Assembly: GCF_001421665.1 (NCBI RefSeq) | Contig: NZ_LMKV01000012.1 | Span: 712,477-776,476, forward strand | Direction: 5' to 3' | Source: Sphingobium sp. Leaf26 | GTDB taxonomy: Bacteria > Pseudomonadota > Alphaproteobacteria > Sphingomonadales > Sphingomonadaceae | DNA length: 64,000 bases | Shown: positions 8,304 through 16,033 of the stretch, in pieces | Numbering within the stretch: the stretch's first letter is position 1 | Layout of the letters: every line of letters starts with the position of its first letter | Notes under the pieces: model-generated | Told to the model about the DNA's origin: nothing | Database searches by the model: none | What the model saw: only the letters and a program-made list of their open reading frames with translations | Made by a program: the position numbers and the translations under genes

Positions 8304-9035
8304 TTACTTATCCAGTGCGTACTGCACCGTCAGGGTGACGGACGCGCTGACCTGACCGGGTTCGACCGGCGTGGTCGGGGCCGCATCCGCCTTGAAACGG
8401 GCGCTCTGCATCATCGGCATGGGCGGTTGGCCACCGCTGTTGCTTTCGCTGATCGACACGAGGCGTGCGGTGCGGAATCCCGCCGCCTGGGCGTAGAAAT
8501 CGGCCTGCGCCTTGGCGCTCTTGAGCGCGGTGCCGCGGGCCTGTTGGATCATCTGCGATGGATCGTCGATCGAGAAGCTGGGGCCGTTGATGTTGGTGGC
8601 CCCGGCCGCGACGAAGGCGTCGAGCGAGGCGCCCACTTTCTTGATATCACGCAGCTTCACGGTGAGCTGGTTCGACGCTTCATAGCCGATGAAGCGCGGG
8701 CCTTCCGGCTGGCCGTCGCGATTGCTGTAATCATATTGGGCGGACAGGTTGATGCCGCTGGTCTGGATATCCTTCTTGGCGATGCCGACTTTGGCGAGGG
8801 CGGCGATCAGCTTTTCGGTCTTGGCGGCATTGTCCTGCATGGCGGCCTGCGCGGTGAGGGCGCGGGTCTGGACGCCGGTGCCGACGGTGGCGACATCGGG
8901 CGCGGCTTCGACGCTTTCGGTGACGTTCAATGTCACGACCGGCGCCGTCTCGGCGATGGTGACGCTGGTCTGGGCAAGCGCCGCCACGGGGAGGGCGGCA
9001 ACGCCGAGCGCCATCAGGGCGAGAGCGGATTTCAT
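8304..9035 (-). CDS. SIMPL (DUF541) domain periplasmic protein
   Basis: A 243-residue protein. The start at 9035 is preceded by a strong AGAGGAG ribosome binding site, and it gives a clean signal peptide (MKSALALMALGVAALPVAAL, cleaved near ALAQ). The mature protein has the SIMPL layout: an early VTLNVTESVEAAPDVATV strand, a central KDIQTSGINLSAQYDY segment, then SAKAQADFYAQAAGF and a terminal TVTVQYAL-like strand. Members are periplasmic or outer-membrane-associated; some are linked to oxidative-stress phenotypes, but the biochemical role is unknown. It appears monocistronic and diverges from the ABC-F gene. Confidence 0.88.
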   Translation of the reverse strand: MKSALALMALGVAALPVAALAQTSVTIAETAPVVTLNVTESVEAAPDVATVGTGVQTRALTAQAAMQDNAAKTEKLIAALAKVGIAKKDIQTSGINLSAQYDYSNRDGQPEGPRFIGYEASNQLTVKLRDIKKVGASLDAFVAAGATNINGPSFSIDDPSQMIQQARGTALKSAKAQADFYAQAAGFRTARLVSISESNSGGQPPMPMMQSARFKADAAPTTPVEPGQVSASVTLTVQYALDK

Positions 9036-9175
9036 GGACGTTTCTCCTCTGTAAGTCCTTGCCCCCATATTTGGCCGGGGTGCGATGAATGGACGCTGTC
9101 CTGCGTTGAAAGCCGTCTGAAAGCTTTCCGGTTCCGGTCTTGCTCATAAGCGTGGGAGCGCTTAGCTGCACCTTC

Positions 9176-10957
9176 ATGGCAGCTCCTATTCTCTCGTTCG
9201 AAAATCTTGGCCTCTCGCAGGGTTCGCACTGGCTTTTCCGTGGCCTCAATATCGCCGTCGGCGCGCGGGATCGGCTGGCGCTGATCGGGCGCAACGGCGT
9301 GGGCAAGACGACCCTGCTGAAATTGCTGGGCGGGCAGATCGAGGCGGATGAGGGCGTGCGGTCGGTGCAGCCGGGCGCGCGGGTCATCACGCTGGAGCAA
9401 GACCCGGACGTCACGCCGTTTGCGACGCTGCATGATTTCGCGCTGGCCGGCGAGTTCGCGCCGCCCGCGCATGAGGTGGAAGCGATTGCCGACCAGTTGG
9501 GTATCGACTTGTCGCGGGAGGCGAAGACGGCGAGCGGGGGCGAGCGGCGTCGTGCCGCGATCGCCCGCGCGCTGGCGAGCGAGCCGGACCTGCTGCTGCT
9601 GGACGAGCCGACCAACCATCTGGATATCGCCGCGATCGACTGGATCGAGAATTGGATGGCGCGTTATAGCGGCGCGTTCATCGTCATCAGCCATGACCGC
9701 GCCTTCCTGACCCGGCTGACGCGCCAGACATTGTGGCTGGACCGGGGGCAGATGCGCCGTAACGAGATCGGTTTCGGCGGCTTTGAACAGTGGATGGAAG
9801 CGGTCTATGCCGAAGAGGCGCGGGCGGCGGAGAAGCTGGACGCGAAGCTGAAGATCGAGGCGCACTGGCTGGAACGGGGCGTCACCGCGCGGCGCAAGCG
9901 CAACCAGGGGCGGCTGGCCAAGCTGTGGGAGATGCGGGAGACGCGCGCCGCGATGCAGGGGCCGCAGGGGACCGCCAAGATTGCGGTGGCGAGCGACGAC
10001 AGCAAGACCAAGAGCGTCATCAAGGTCGAGCATGTCACGAAGACATTTGGCGAGCGCACGATCATCGATGACCTGTCGATCCGCGTGCAGCGGGGCGACC
10101 GGATCGGCATCGTCGGCGGCAATGGCGCGGGCAAATCCACGCTGCTGAAGCTGCTGACCGGCGAACTGGCGCCCGATAGCGGCAGCGTGACGCTGGCCAA
10201 GACGCTGGACATGATCTTCATCGACCAGCAGCGCAGCCTGATGCAGGGCGACAAGACGGTGCGCGACGTGCTGGCCGAAGGGGGCGACTGGATCGACGTG
10301 CGCGGAGTGCGCAAGCATATCCATGGCTATCTGAAGGACTTTCTGTTCGATCCGAGCCTTGCGGAGGCGAAGGTAGCGACCCTGTCGGGCGGCGAGCGGT
10401 CGCGGCTGTTGTTCGCGCGGGAATTTGCGCGCGAATCGAACCTGCTGGTGCTGGACGAGCCGACCAACGACCTCGACCTGGAAACGCTGGACCTGTTGCA
10501 GGAAGTGATCGCCGATTATGACGGCACCGTCCTGATCGTCAGCCATGATCGCGATTTCCTGGATCGGACGGTGACGGTGACGCTGGGGCTGGATGGCACC
10601 GGGGTCGTTGACGTGATCGTGGGCGGATATGCCGACTGGATCGCCAAGCGCGATCCGCGCAAGGCCGCGAAGGTCGAGAAGAAGGACGCCGCGCCACCGC
10701 CACCGCCCAAACCCGTTTCGGCCAAGCTGACCTACAAGGATCAGCGCGACCTGGACCTGCTGCCCAAGCGGATCGAGGAACTGGAAGCGGCGATCGTGCG
10801 CGATGAGGAGGCTTTGGCCGATCCGGCGCTCTATACGAAAGATCCCAAGACGTTCGCTGCCCTGACCGGTGCGATCGAAAAGGCGCGGGCCGATAAGGAT
10901 GCGGCCGAGGAACGCTGGCTGGAACTGGCGGAGAAGGCCGAGGGGTTGGCGGGGTAG
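9176..10957 (+). CDS. ABC-F family ATP-binding protein (Uup-like)
   Basis: A 593-residue soluble protein with two ABC nucleotide-binding domains and no membrane domain. The first has Walker A GRNGVGKTTLL, signature ASGGERRRA and Walker B LLLLDEPTNHLD. A charged linker follows. The second has GGNGAGKSTLL, LSGGERSRL and LLVLDEPTNDLD. A basic, coiled-coil C-terminal region (after about 500, KPVSAKLTYKDQRDLDLLPK) resembles Uup. ABC-F proteins act on the ribosome or on DNA structure rather than in transport. An in-frame upstream ATG exists, but the start at 9176 gives the family-standard N-terminus APILSFENLGLSQG. Confidence 0.93.
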   Translation: MAAPILSFENLGLSQGSHWLFRGLNIAVGARDRLALIGRNGVGKTTLLKLLGGQIEADEGVRSVQPGARVITLEQDPDVTPFATLHDFALAGEFAPPAHEVEAIADQLGIDLSREAKTASGGERRRAAIARALASEPDLLLLDEPTNHLDIAAIDWIENWMARYSGAFIVISHDRAFLTRLTRQTLWLDRGQMRRNEIGFGGFEQWMEAVYAEEARAAEKLDAKLKIEAHWLERGVTARRKRNQGRLAKLWEMRETRAAMQGPQGTAKIAVASDDSKTKSVIKVEHVTKTFGERTIIDDLSIRVQRGDRIGIVGGNGAGKSTLLKLLTGELAPDSGSVTLAKTLDMIFIDQQRSLMQGDKTVRDVLAEGGDWIDVRGVRKHIHGYLKDFLFDPSLAEAKVATLSGGERSRLLFAREFARESNLLVLDEPTNDLDLETLDLLQEVIADYDGTVLIVSHDRDFLDRTVTVTLGLDGTGVVDVIVGGYADWIAKRDPRKAAKVEKKDAAPPPPPKPVSAKLTYKDQRDLDLLPKRIEELEAAIVRDEEALADPALYTKDPKTFAALTGAIEKARADKDAAEERWLELAEKAEGLAG

Positions 10958-10958
10958 T

Positions 10959-10982
10959 GTTCCCCGGCGTAAGCCGGGGAAC
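10959..10982. terminator. Hairpin directly after the ABC-F stop
   Basis: A perfect 10-bp stem (GTTCCCCGGC with GCCGGGGAAC) and a 4-base loop begin one base after the stop codon. There is no T-run, so it is either a weak terminator or a short sphingomonad palindrome of the CCCCGGC type also seen at 13671-13733. Confidence 0.6.
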
Positions 10983-11007
10983 GCGATAGGGGCGAAAGGC
11001 GATATCC

Positions 11008-11718
11008 ATGGACACGCAAGCTACACCGATCGCCCATCACGCCGTCCATTATGTCAACCGGGTCGGCTGGCTGCGCGCGGCGGTGCTGGGGGCGAATGAC
11101 GGGATCGTGTCGACCGCCAGCCTGATGACCGGGATCGCGGCGTCGGGGGCCTCTTCGCAATCCATATTGCTGTCGGGCGTGGCCGCGTTGGTCGCGGGCG
11201 CCATGTCGATGGCGGCGGGCGAATATGTGTCGGTCAGCGCGCAGTCCGATACCGAGCGCGCGGACCTCGCCAAGGAAGAAAAGGCCTTGCGCACCCAGCC
11301 CCATGCCGAATGGGTGGAGTTGCGCGATATCTATGTGGAGCGCGGGCTGACGCTGGACCTGGCGGGGCAGGTGGCCGAGCAGTTGATGGCGGCCGATGCG
11401 CTGGGCGCCCATGCGCGCGACGAACTGGGCATATCCGATCTGGCGACGGCGCGGCCGGTGCAGGCGGCGCTGGCTTCGGCCGCGAGTTTCGCCGCTGGCG
11501 CCGCGCCGCCGGTGGTGGCCGCGGCGCTGGCGCCGGCGGGCGGCGCGATCCCGGCGATCGTGGGCATGTGCCTGCTTTGCCTCATTCTGCTGGGCTATGC
11601 CGGCGCGAAGCTGGGCGGAGCGAAGCCGTTCCGGTCGATCGTGCGGACGCTTTTCTGGGGTGTGTTGGCGATGGCGATCACGGCGAGCGCGGGGCATCTG
11701 TTCGGCGCGGCGATTTGA
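11008..11718 (+). CDS. VIT1/CCC1-family iron/manganese transporter
   Basis: A 236-residue membrane protein with five hydrophobic segments. The N-terminal part (VGWLRAAVLGANDGIVSTAS then LMTGIAASGAS) and the AGAMSMAAGEYVSVSAQSD segment are the VIT signature, with the conserved Asp, Met and Glu thought to line the ion path. A Glu-rich cytoplasmic region (residues 75-125) holds probable metal-binding acidic residues. Family members export ferrous iron or manganese from the cytoplasm. It is preceded by the hairpin at 10959 and followed closely by the glutathione peroxidase gene (42 bp), consistent with an oxidative-stress or iron theme. Confidence 0.9.
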   Translation: MDTQATPIAHHAVHYVNRVGWLRAAVLGANDGIVSTASLMTGIAASGASSQSILLSGVAALVAGAMSMAAGEYVSVSAQSDTERADLAKEEKALRTQPHAEWVELRDIYVERGLTLDLAGQVAEQLMAADALGAHARDELGISDLATARPVQAALASAASFAAGAAPPVVAAALAPAGGAIPAIVGMCLLCLILLGYAGAKLGGAKPFRSIVRTLFWGVLAMAITASAGHLFGAAI

Positions 11719-11760
11719 TGCCAAGGTCCGGCGCAACCTGATTCCATAAGGAGACGCGCC

Positions 11761-12306
11761 GTGACCGATATCCAGAACATCCCTCTCAAGACCATCAAGG
11801 GCGCGGATGCCAGCCTGGCCGATTATGCGGGCAAGGTGGTGCTGGCGGTCAATGTCGCGTCCAAATGCGGCCTGACCCCGCAATATGAGGGGCTGGAAAA
11901 GCTCTATGCCGAATATAAGGACAAGGGGCTGGTGGTCGCCGGCTTCCCCGCCAATGACTTCGGGGCGCAGGAGCCGGGCAGCAATGACGAGATCGCGACT
12001 TTCTGCACCACCAATTTCGGCGTGGAATTTCCGATGTTCGAGAAGATCGTCGTCACCGGGCCGGACAAGCATCCGCTCTACGCCGCGCTGACCAGCGCAC
12101 AGCCCGATGCGCAGGGCGATGGCGCGGTGTTTCGCGAGAAGCTGACCGGCTATGGCATGACGCCCAATCCGGAGCCGGAGATATTGTGGAATTTCGAGAA
12201 GTTCCTGATCGCCAAGGATGGCAGCGTGGCGGCACGCTTTGCGCCGACGACCGCGCCGGACGATGCGGCGCTGATCGCGGCGATCGAGGCGGAACTGGCC
12301 CGATGA
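11761..12306 (+). CDS. Glutathione peroxidase family protein
   Basis: A 181-residue thioredoxin-fold peroxidase using a GTG start with AAGGAG upstream. The catalytic Cys is residue 36 in NVASKCGLTPQYEGLE. The Gln-containing stretch (about 65, GFPANDFGAQEPG) and the later WNFEKFL supply the rest of the Cys-Gln-Trp-Asn site. Residues 98-150 (KHPLYAALTSAQPDAQGD onward) make it slightly longer than the roughly 160-residue family average. In bacteria these enzymes usually reduce hydroperoxides with thioredoxin. Its stop overlaps the next start by 4 bp (ATGA), so the M20 peptidase is translationally coupled. Confidence 0.93.
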   Translation: MTDIQNIPLKTIKGADASLADYAGKVVLAVNVASKCGLTPQYEGLEKLYAEYKDKGLVVAGFPANDFGAQEPGSNDEIATFCTTNFGVEFPMFEKIVVTGPDKHPLYAALTSAQPDAQGDGAVFREKLTGYGMTPNPEPEILWNFEKFLIAKDGSVAARFAPTTAPDDAALIAAIEAELAR

Positions 12307-13646
12307 GGCCAAATAAAGTGACGGTGCGGTCCTTGATTGCCGCCGCCCTGTTGCTGGGTGGATCGTCGGTGGCCCATGCGGCGCTCAGCCCGGCAGAGAA
12401 GACGATCGGCGCGACCGTGGAGGCGGGCTATGAACCGTCGGTCGGCTTGCTCGAAAAGCTGGTGAACCAGAATAGCGGGTCGATGAACCTGGCGGGCGTG
12501 AAGGCGGTGGCCGACATGCTGCGGCCGGAGTTCGAGGCGCTGGGCTTTACCGTGACGTGGAAGCCGATGGATGCGGCCAAGCGCGCCGGGCATTTGATCG
12601 CAGTGCACACGGGTAAGGCCGGCAGCACCAGGATGCTGCTGATCGGCCATCTGGACACTGTGTTCGAGCCGGATTCGCCGTTCCAGACATTCGCGCGAGA
12701 AGGCGACGCCTCTGGTGGAGATTGGGCGCGCGGTCCGGGCGTCGCCGACGACAAGGGCGGGGTAGTGACGATGGTCCTTGCCCTCAAAGCCATGCAGGCG
12801 GCCGGGACGCTGAAAGGCGCGAATATCGAGGTCGTGCTGACCGGTGACGAGGAGGATTCGGGCGATCCGGTGGAGATTGCGCGGGCCGATCTGGTCGCTG
12901 CGGGCAAGCGGGCCGATGTGGCGCTCGATTTCGAGGGGCTGAGCCAGGAAAATGGCAAGGATATGGGCTCGATCGCCCGCCGTTCCTCCAACAACTGGAC
13001 GCTGACCACGACGGCGAAGTCGGGCCATAGTTCGGGCATTTTCTCCGCCGAGGCGGGGGATGGCGCGGTCTATGAACTGGCGCGGATCCTGGTCGCTTTT
13101 CGCAAGGAATTGCCGGAACCGAACCTGACCTTCAACGCCGGGCTGATCGGCGGCGGGCAGAGCGCGGCGATCGACAAGGACGGCGTGCGCATCGCGGTGA
13201 CGGGCAAGACCAATATCATCCCGTCGATCGCCGTGGCGAAGGGTGATTTCCGCACGCTGAGCGAGGCACAGACGAAGCGGGTGCGCGAGAAGATGCAGGG
13301 GATCGTGGATCGCGAGCATCTGAACGGTACGTCGGCGACGATCGCGTTCGACCAGGGCTATCCGTCCATGGCACCGACCGAAGGGAACAAGGCGCTGCTC
13401 GGCAAGCTGAATGGCATCAACCGCGACCTTGGCCTGCCGGAAATGGCGGCGCTCGATCCGTTGAAGCGGGGGGCGGGGGACATCAGCTTCGTGGCGGCCG
13501 ATACGGATGGGCTGGTGGGGCTGGGTCTGGCGTCCAGCGGCGACCATAGCGCAGCCGAGAGGGCCGACCTGTCCACCATGAAGCGCCAGGCCAAGCGCGC
13601 CGCGATATTGATGAGCCGGCTGGCCGGGGACAAGGGGCGGAAGTAA
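12303..13646 (+). CDS. Secreted M20-family metallopeptidase (glutamate carboxypeptidase-like)
   Basis: A 447-residue protein with a signal peptide (residues 1-26, ending SSVAHA). Zinc-ligand motifs of the M20 family are visible: GHLDTVF (His116, catalytic Asp118), GPGVADDKGG (bridging Asp149) and GDEEDSGD (catalytic and ligand Glu near 181-182). A dimerisation domain follows, then a C-terminal His in SSGDHS. The closest well-known family member is carboxypeptidase G2, which removes C-terminal glutamate from folates; here only an exo-metallopeptidase in the periplasm is safe. The start overlaps the glutathione peroxidase stop by 4 bp. Confidence 0.9.
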   Translation: MRPNKVTVRSLIAAALLLGGSSVAHAALSPAEKTIGATVEAGYEPSVGLLEKLVNQNSGSMNLAGVKAVADMLRPEFEALGFTVTWKPMDAAKRAGHLIAVHTGKAGSTRMLLIGHLDTVFEPDSPFQTFAREGDASGGDWARGPGVADDKGGVVTMVLALKAMQAAGTLKGANIEVVLTGDEEDSGDPVEIARADLVAAGKRADVALDFEGLSQENGKDMGSIARRSSNNWTLTTTAKSGHSSGIFSAEAGDGAVYELARILVAFRKELPEPNLTFNAGLIGGGQSAAIDKDGVRIAVTGKTNIIPSIAVAKGDFRTLSEAQTKRVREKMQGIVDREHLNGTSATIAFDQGYPSMAPTEGNKALLGKLNGINRDLGLPEMAALDPLKRGAGDISFVAADTDGLVGLGLASSGDHSAAERADLSTMKRQAKRAAILMSRLAGDKGRK

Positions 13647-13670
13647 GAGGGCTTTCAAAAGGGGGAGAGT

Positions 13671-13733
13671 TTCCCGGCGCAGGCCGGGGTCCAGTCCCAC
13701 GCTCAGGACTGGACCCCGGCCTGCGCCGGGGAA
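13671..13733. repeat. Long near-perfect inverted repeat after the M20 gene
   Basis: The arms 13671-13697 and 13706-13733 are complementary over 27 bp except for one bulged base, with an 8-base loop. The element belongs to a CCCCGGC-rich palindrome type common between sphingomonad genes and may also act as a terminator for the M20 gene. Confidence 0.85.
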
Positions 13734-13762
13734 CTCATTGCCAAGGATATTGAATTTCGCCG

Positions 13763-14413
13763 ATGCTTCCTCCCACGCCCTTGCTCGTCACATCCATCGG
13801 CCCCGTGCTCGAAAGTTTGAGCATCATGGGTACGTTCGTCTTCGCCGCGTCCGGGGCGCTGGCGGCGGCGCGGTTGCGGCAGACTTTGGTGACGTTCGCC
13901 TTCTTCGCGCTGGTGACGGGGGTGGGCGGGGGCACGGTGCGCGACCTGCTGATCGGGGCGCCGGTGTTCTGGGTGGTGGATGCGGTGCCGGCGATCGCCT
14001 GCATGGGGGCGGCGCTGATCGTGTGGTTCACGCCGCGCCGCTGGTGGAGCGACCGGGCGCTGGACTGGCTCGACGCGATCGGGCTGGCCGCCTTTGCCGT
14101 GTTCGGCGCGGCCAAGGCGATGAGTTTCGGCGTGCCGCCCTTCGTCGCCGGGATGATGGGGGTCGTCACCGGCTGCGTCGGCGGCATCATGCGCGACCTG
14201 CTGGCGGGCGAGCCGTCCATCCTGTTGCGGCCGGAATTGTATGTGACGGCAGCGGCGTTCGCGTCCGGGCTGTTCGTGGCGCTGCGCTGGATCGGGCTGG
14301 AGGTGCCGGTCGCAGGGGTGATCGCGGCTTTGCTGGGCTTCGGGCTGCGGGCCGTGGCGATCTGGCGCGGTCTGGGGTTGCCGATGTATCGGGGGGAGGG
14401 GGAGCGGGGCTGA
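13763..14413 (+). CDS. TRIC-type (UPF0126) cation channel family protein
   Basis: A 216-residue membrane protein with about seven hydrophobic helices arranged as two similar halves. Each half carries the family motif of a Gly-rich bend followed by an RDLL stretch: GVGGGTVRDLLIGAPVFWV in the first and GCVGGIMRDLLAGEPSIL in the second. Bacterial TRIC homologues form trimeric potassium-permeable channels; the physiological role in proteobacteria is unclear. The start at 13763 gives a short polar N-terminus before the first helix. It is monocistronic between a palindrome and unrelated minus-strand genes. Confidence 0.9.
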   Translation: MLPPTPLLVTSIGPVLESLSIMGTFVFAASGALAAARLRQTLVTFAFFALVTGVGGGTVRDLLIGAPVFWVVDAVPAIACMGAALIVWFTPRRWWSDRALDWLDAIGLAAFAVFGAAKAMSFGVPPFVAGMMGVVTGCVGGIMRDLLAGEPSILLRPELYVTAAAFASGLFVALRWIGLEVPVAGVIAALLGFGLRAVAIWRGLGLPMYRGEGERG

Positions 14414-14481
14414 TTTGGGTGGATGGCGGACTGACCGATTTTGGGAAGCGGTTGCCGATTAGCAGACGTTCCGCTGGCCGA

Positions 14482-14865
14482 TCACATCGTGCTCCGCTGT
14501 AGCGCGTCAATTACGCCATTACCCTTATCGACCAAAAACACCAGATTGATGTCCGTTATTCCGGCAGGTGCAAATGCAAGATAGTAACGGTTCGCAGACA
14601 CCTTTCTTGCATCCACCATTTGGATGGAGTGATGATGCCCGAAATAAGGCTGCGCAGCCCAGCACTGGTAGACATTTGCGACAATCGCATCAGGGATTTG
14701 ATCGTCAGGAAAAGCTGGTAGTCGATAATATTCACCGGCAAAGGGCCGATATCCGTCAGCTAAATATGAACATTTTTTGCCTTCGGCATGATCGCGCAAT
14801 GTCCAGCCAACAGCCGCACCGAAACAAGCCACCGCTACCGCTGCAATGGGGATAATAGGCTTCAT
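14482..14865 (-). CDS. Hypothetical protein with N-terminal membrane anchor
   Basis: About 127 residues. The ATG at 14865 places a hydrophobic helix at the very start (MKPIIPIAAVAVACFGAAVG), either an uncleaved anchor or a signal peptide. The rest is soluble, with three Cys and a C-terminal FLVDKGNGVIDAL segment. I do not recognise the family. Base composition is clearly more AT-rich than the flanking genes. The similar-sized lipoprotein-like gene to the right shares strand and composition, which suggests one acquired or fast-evolving block. Confidence 0.55.
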   Translation of the reverse strand: MKPIIPIAAVAVACFGAAVGWTLRDHAEGKKCSYLADGYRPFAGEYYRLPAFPDDQIPDAIVANVYQCWAAQPYFGHHHSIQMVDARKVSANRYYLAFAPAGITDINLVFLVDKGNGVIDALQRSTM

Positions 14866-14965
14866 GCTGGGTTGATATAGCACCATTATAAAATCGAGAA
14901 GTTCAATCGCGGGTCAGGGTGGGAAGCGGACTAGCAGCTCCAAACGAGGCTTCGTAACAAGCCGA

Positions 14966-15373
14966 CTATATCTTTCGGCGAATCCAGCGGGGTGGCTCGG
15001 CCCGCCGGAGATTACGAATATCTGTTGTTTTGACCACCAGACCTAGCGGAGCGTTATCGCTTTTTTCGGTAATGCCTTTGATATTTGCCCGAAAAAACTT
15101 AACTCCATACCAGTCAGAAGCACTTTGGTCTGCGCTCATTTGGTTCATGGCTGCCTTGCTTACTCTTAACCACAATGGGGCAGTGTCACAGTCTGCCGGG
15201 TGCAGGGTGGTTGCCCCGTCAAAACTATATCCGATGAACGCATTATAGGCGGTCACGCCCGCTCCTTCGGAAATCGAAAGCTTCTGGCGATCCCAGCATT
15301 GCGCGAGGTCCACATTGGGAGGCGCGGCTTTGCAGCTACTGAGAGCTATTACGATCGGCAGAATTTGACGCAT
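14966..15373 (-). CDS. Hypothetical small lipoprotein
   Basis: About 135 residues. The N-terminus MRQILPIVIALSSCKAAPP looks like a lipoprotein signal with LSSC as lipobox, so Cys14 would be lipidated and the protein anchored in a membrane facing the periplasm. The remainder is a small mixed domain with two further Cys (LAQCWDRQK, PADCDTAPLW), possibly a disulfide. No family is recognised. Codon use is AT-richer than the surroundings, like the preceding gene on this strand. Confidence 0.55.
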   Translation of the reverse strand: MRQILPIVIALSSCKAAPPNVDLAQCWDRQKLSISEGAGVTAYNAFIGYSFDGATTLHPADCDTAPLWLRVSKAAMNQMSADQSASDWYGVKFFRANIKGITEKSDNAPLGLVVKTTDIRNLRRAEPPRWIRRKI

Positions 15374-15518
15374 CTGCATAGATATCCCTCCCCTGGTTGC
15401 TACCTCAACTTCTGCTAACGGATAGCATACGATGCGGGTTCAAAGGGCAAGAAATGGTCGATCTTGTCTAATTCGCCAGATAGCCTAAGGGCGCAGATGA
15501 CGAACGAAAGGGATAATC

Positions 15519-15764
15519 ATGGCCGCGCCAATGTCGATGGATGAGCGAATCGAGCATTTTGCTTTTTGCGTTCAGCTCTTCGGCGGGACCACCGCTTTCT
15601 CGCGGCGTCTTGGGATAGACGAGCGGGCTATCCGCCGGTTTATCAATGGGGAGCGCCCGATCAGCGATGGGCTTCTGGAAGATACGGCAAAGGCTTTGCG
15701 CGCGCTTATCGTTGAAGCGACCACGGCTGAGGGGCAGATTGCGGCGTCGCTGCGCGCCGACTGA
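15519..15764 (+). CDS. Small HTH-like protein
   Basis: An 81-residue protein with an AAAGGGA ribosome binding site just upstream. Residues 16-50 (VQLFGGTTAFSRRLGIDERA then IRRFINGERPIS) fit a Cro/XRE-like helix-turn-helix: a first helix, a short turn at LGIDE, and a recognition helix AIRRFINGE. A C-terminal helix follows. Such proteins are often small regulators of mobile DNA or toxin-antitoxin loci, but no toxin gene lies next to it. It sits immediately left of a tandem palindromic repeat. HTH assignment is by pattern only. Confidence 0.6.
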   Translation: MAAPMSMDERIEHFAFCVQLFGGTTAFSRRLGIDERAIRRFINGERPISDGLLEDTAKALRALIVEATTAEGQIAASLRAD

Positions 15765-15804
15765 TCCGTCATCGGCTGATACGGCGCGCGTCGGTCGCGC
15801 TACA

Positions 15805-15968
15805 GCATCGTGCGGAAAAGTGGGAACCGGTTTTCCGCTTAAAACGATGCGAAAACAAAAAACTAAGCATCGTGCGGAAAAGTGGGAACCGGTTTTCCGC
15901 TTAAAACGATGCGAAAACAAAAAACTAGAGCGCGCAACCTGCATCGGATTTAACCCAGCGCGCTCTAG
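15805..15968. repeat. Tandem 62-bp palindromic repeats plus adjoining hairpin
   Basis: Two nearly identical copies (15805-15866 and 15867-15926) repeat at a 62-bp period. Each contains the inverted pair GCGGAAAA / TTTTCCGC around GTGGGAACCGG, and a CATCGT / ACGATG outer pair. Directly after, 15925-15935 pairs with 15958-15968 (CTAGAGCGCGC and its complement). Repeats of this kind are dispersed in many alphaproteobacterial genomes between genes. Confidence 0.85.
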
Positions 15969-16033
15969 CCGATGTTGGGTGAACAGTCCCACGGACCGTT
16001 CACCCGACACTCGTAAACGGGAGCGGCGTCAAG

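Noticed and set aside
15805-15926. Possible mini-CRISPR from two 62-bp repeats
   Set aside because: The copies abut without spacers and are palindromic intergenic repeats of a known alphaproteobacterial style.
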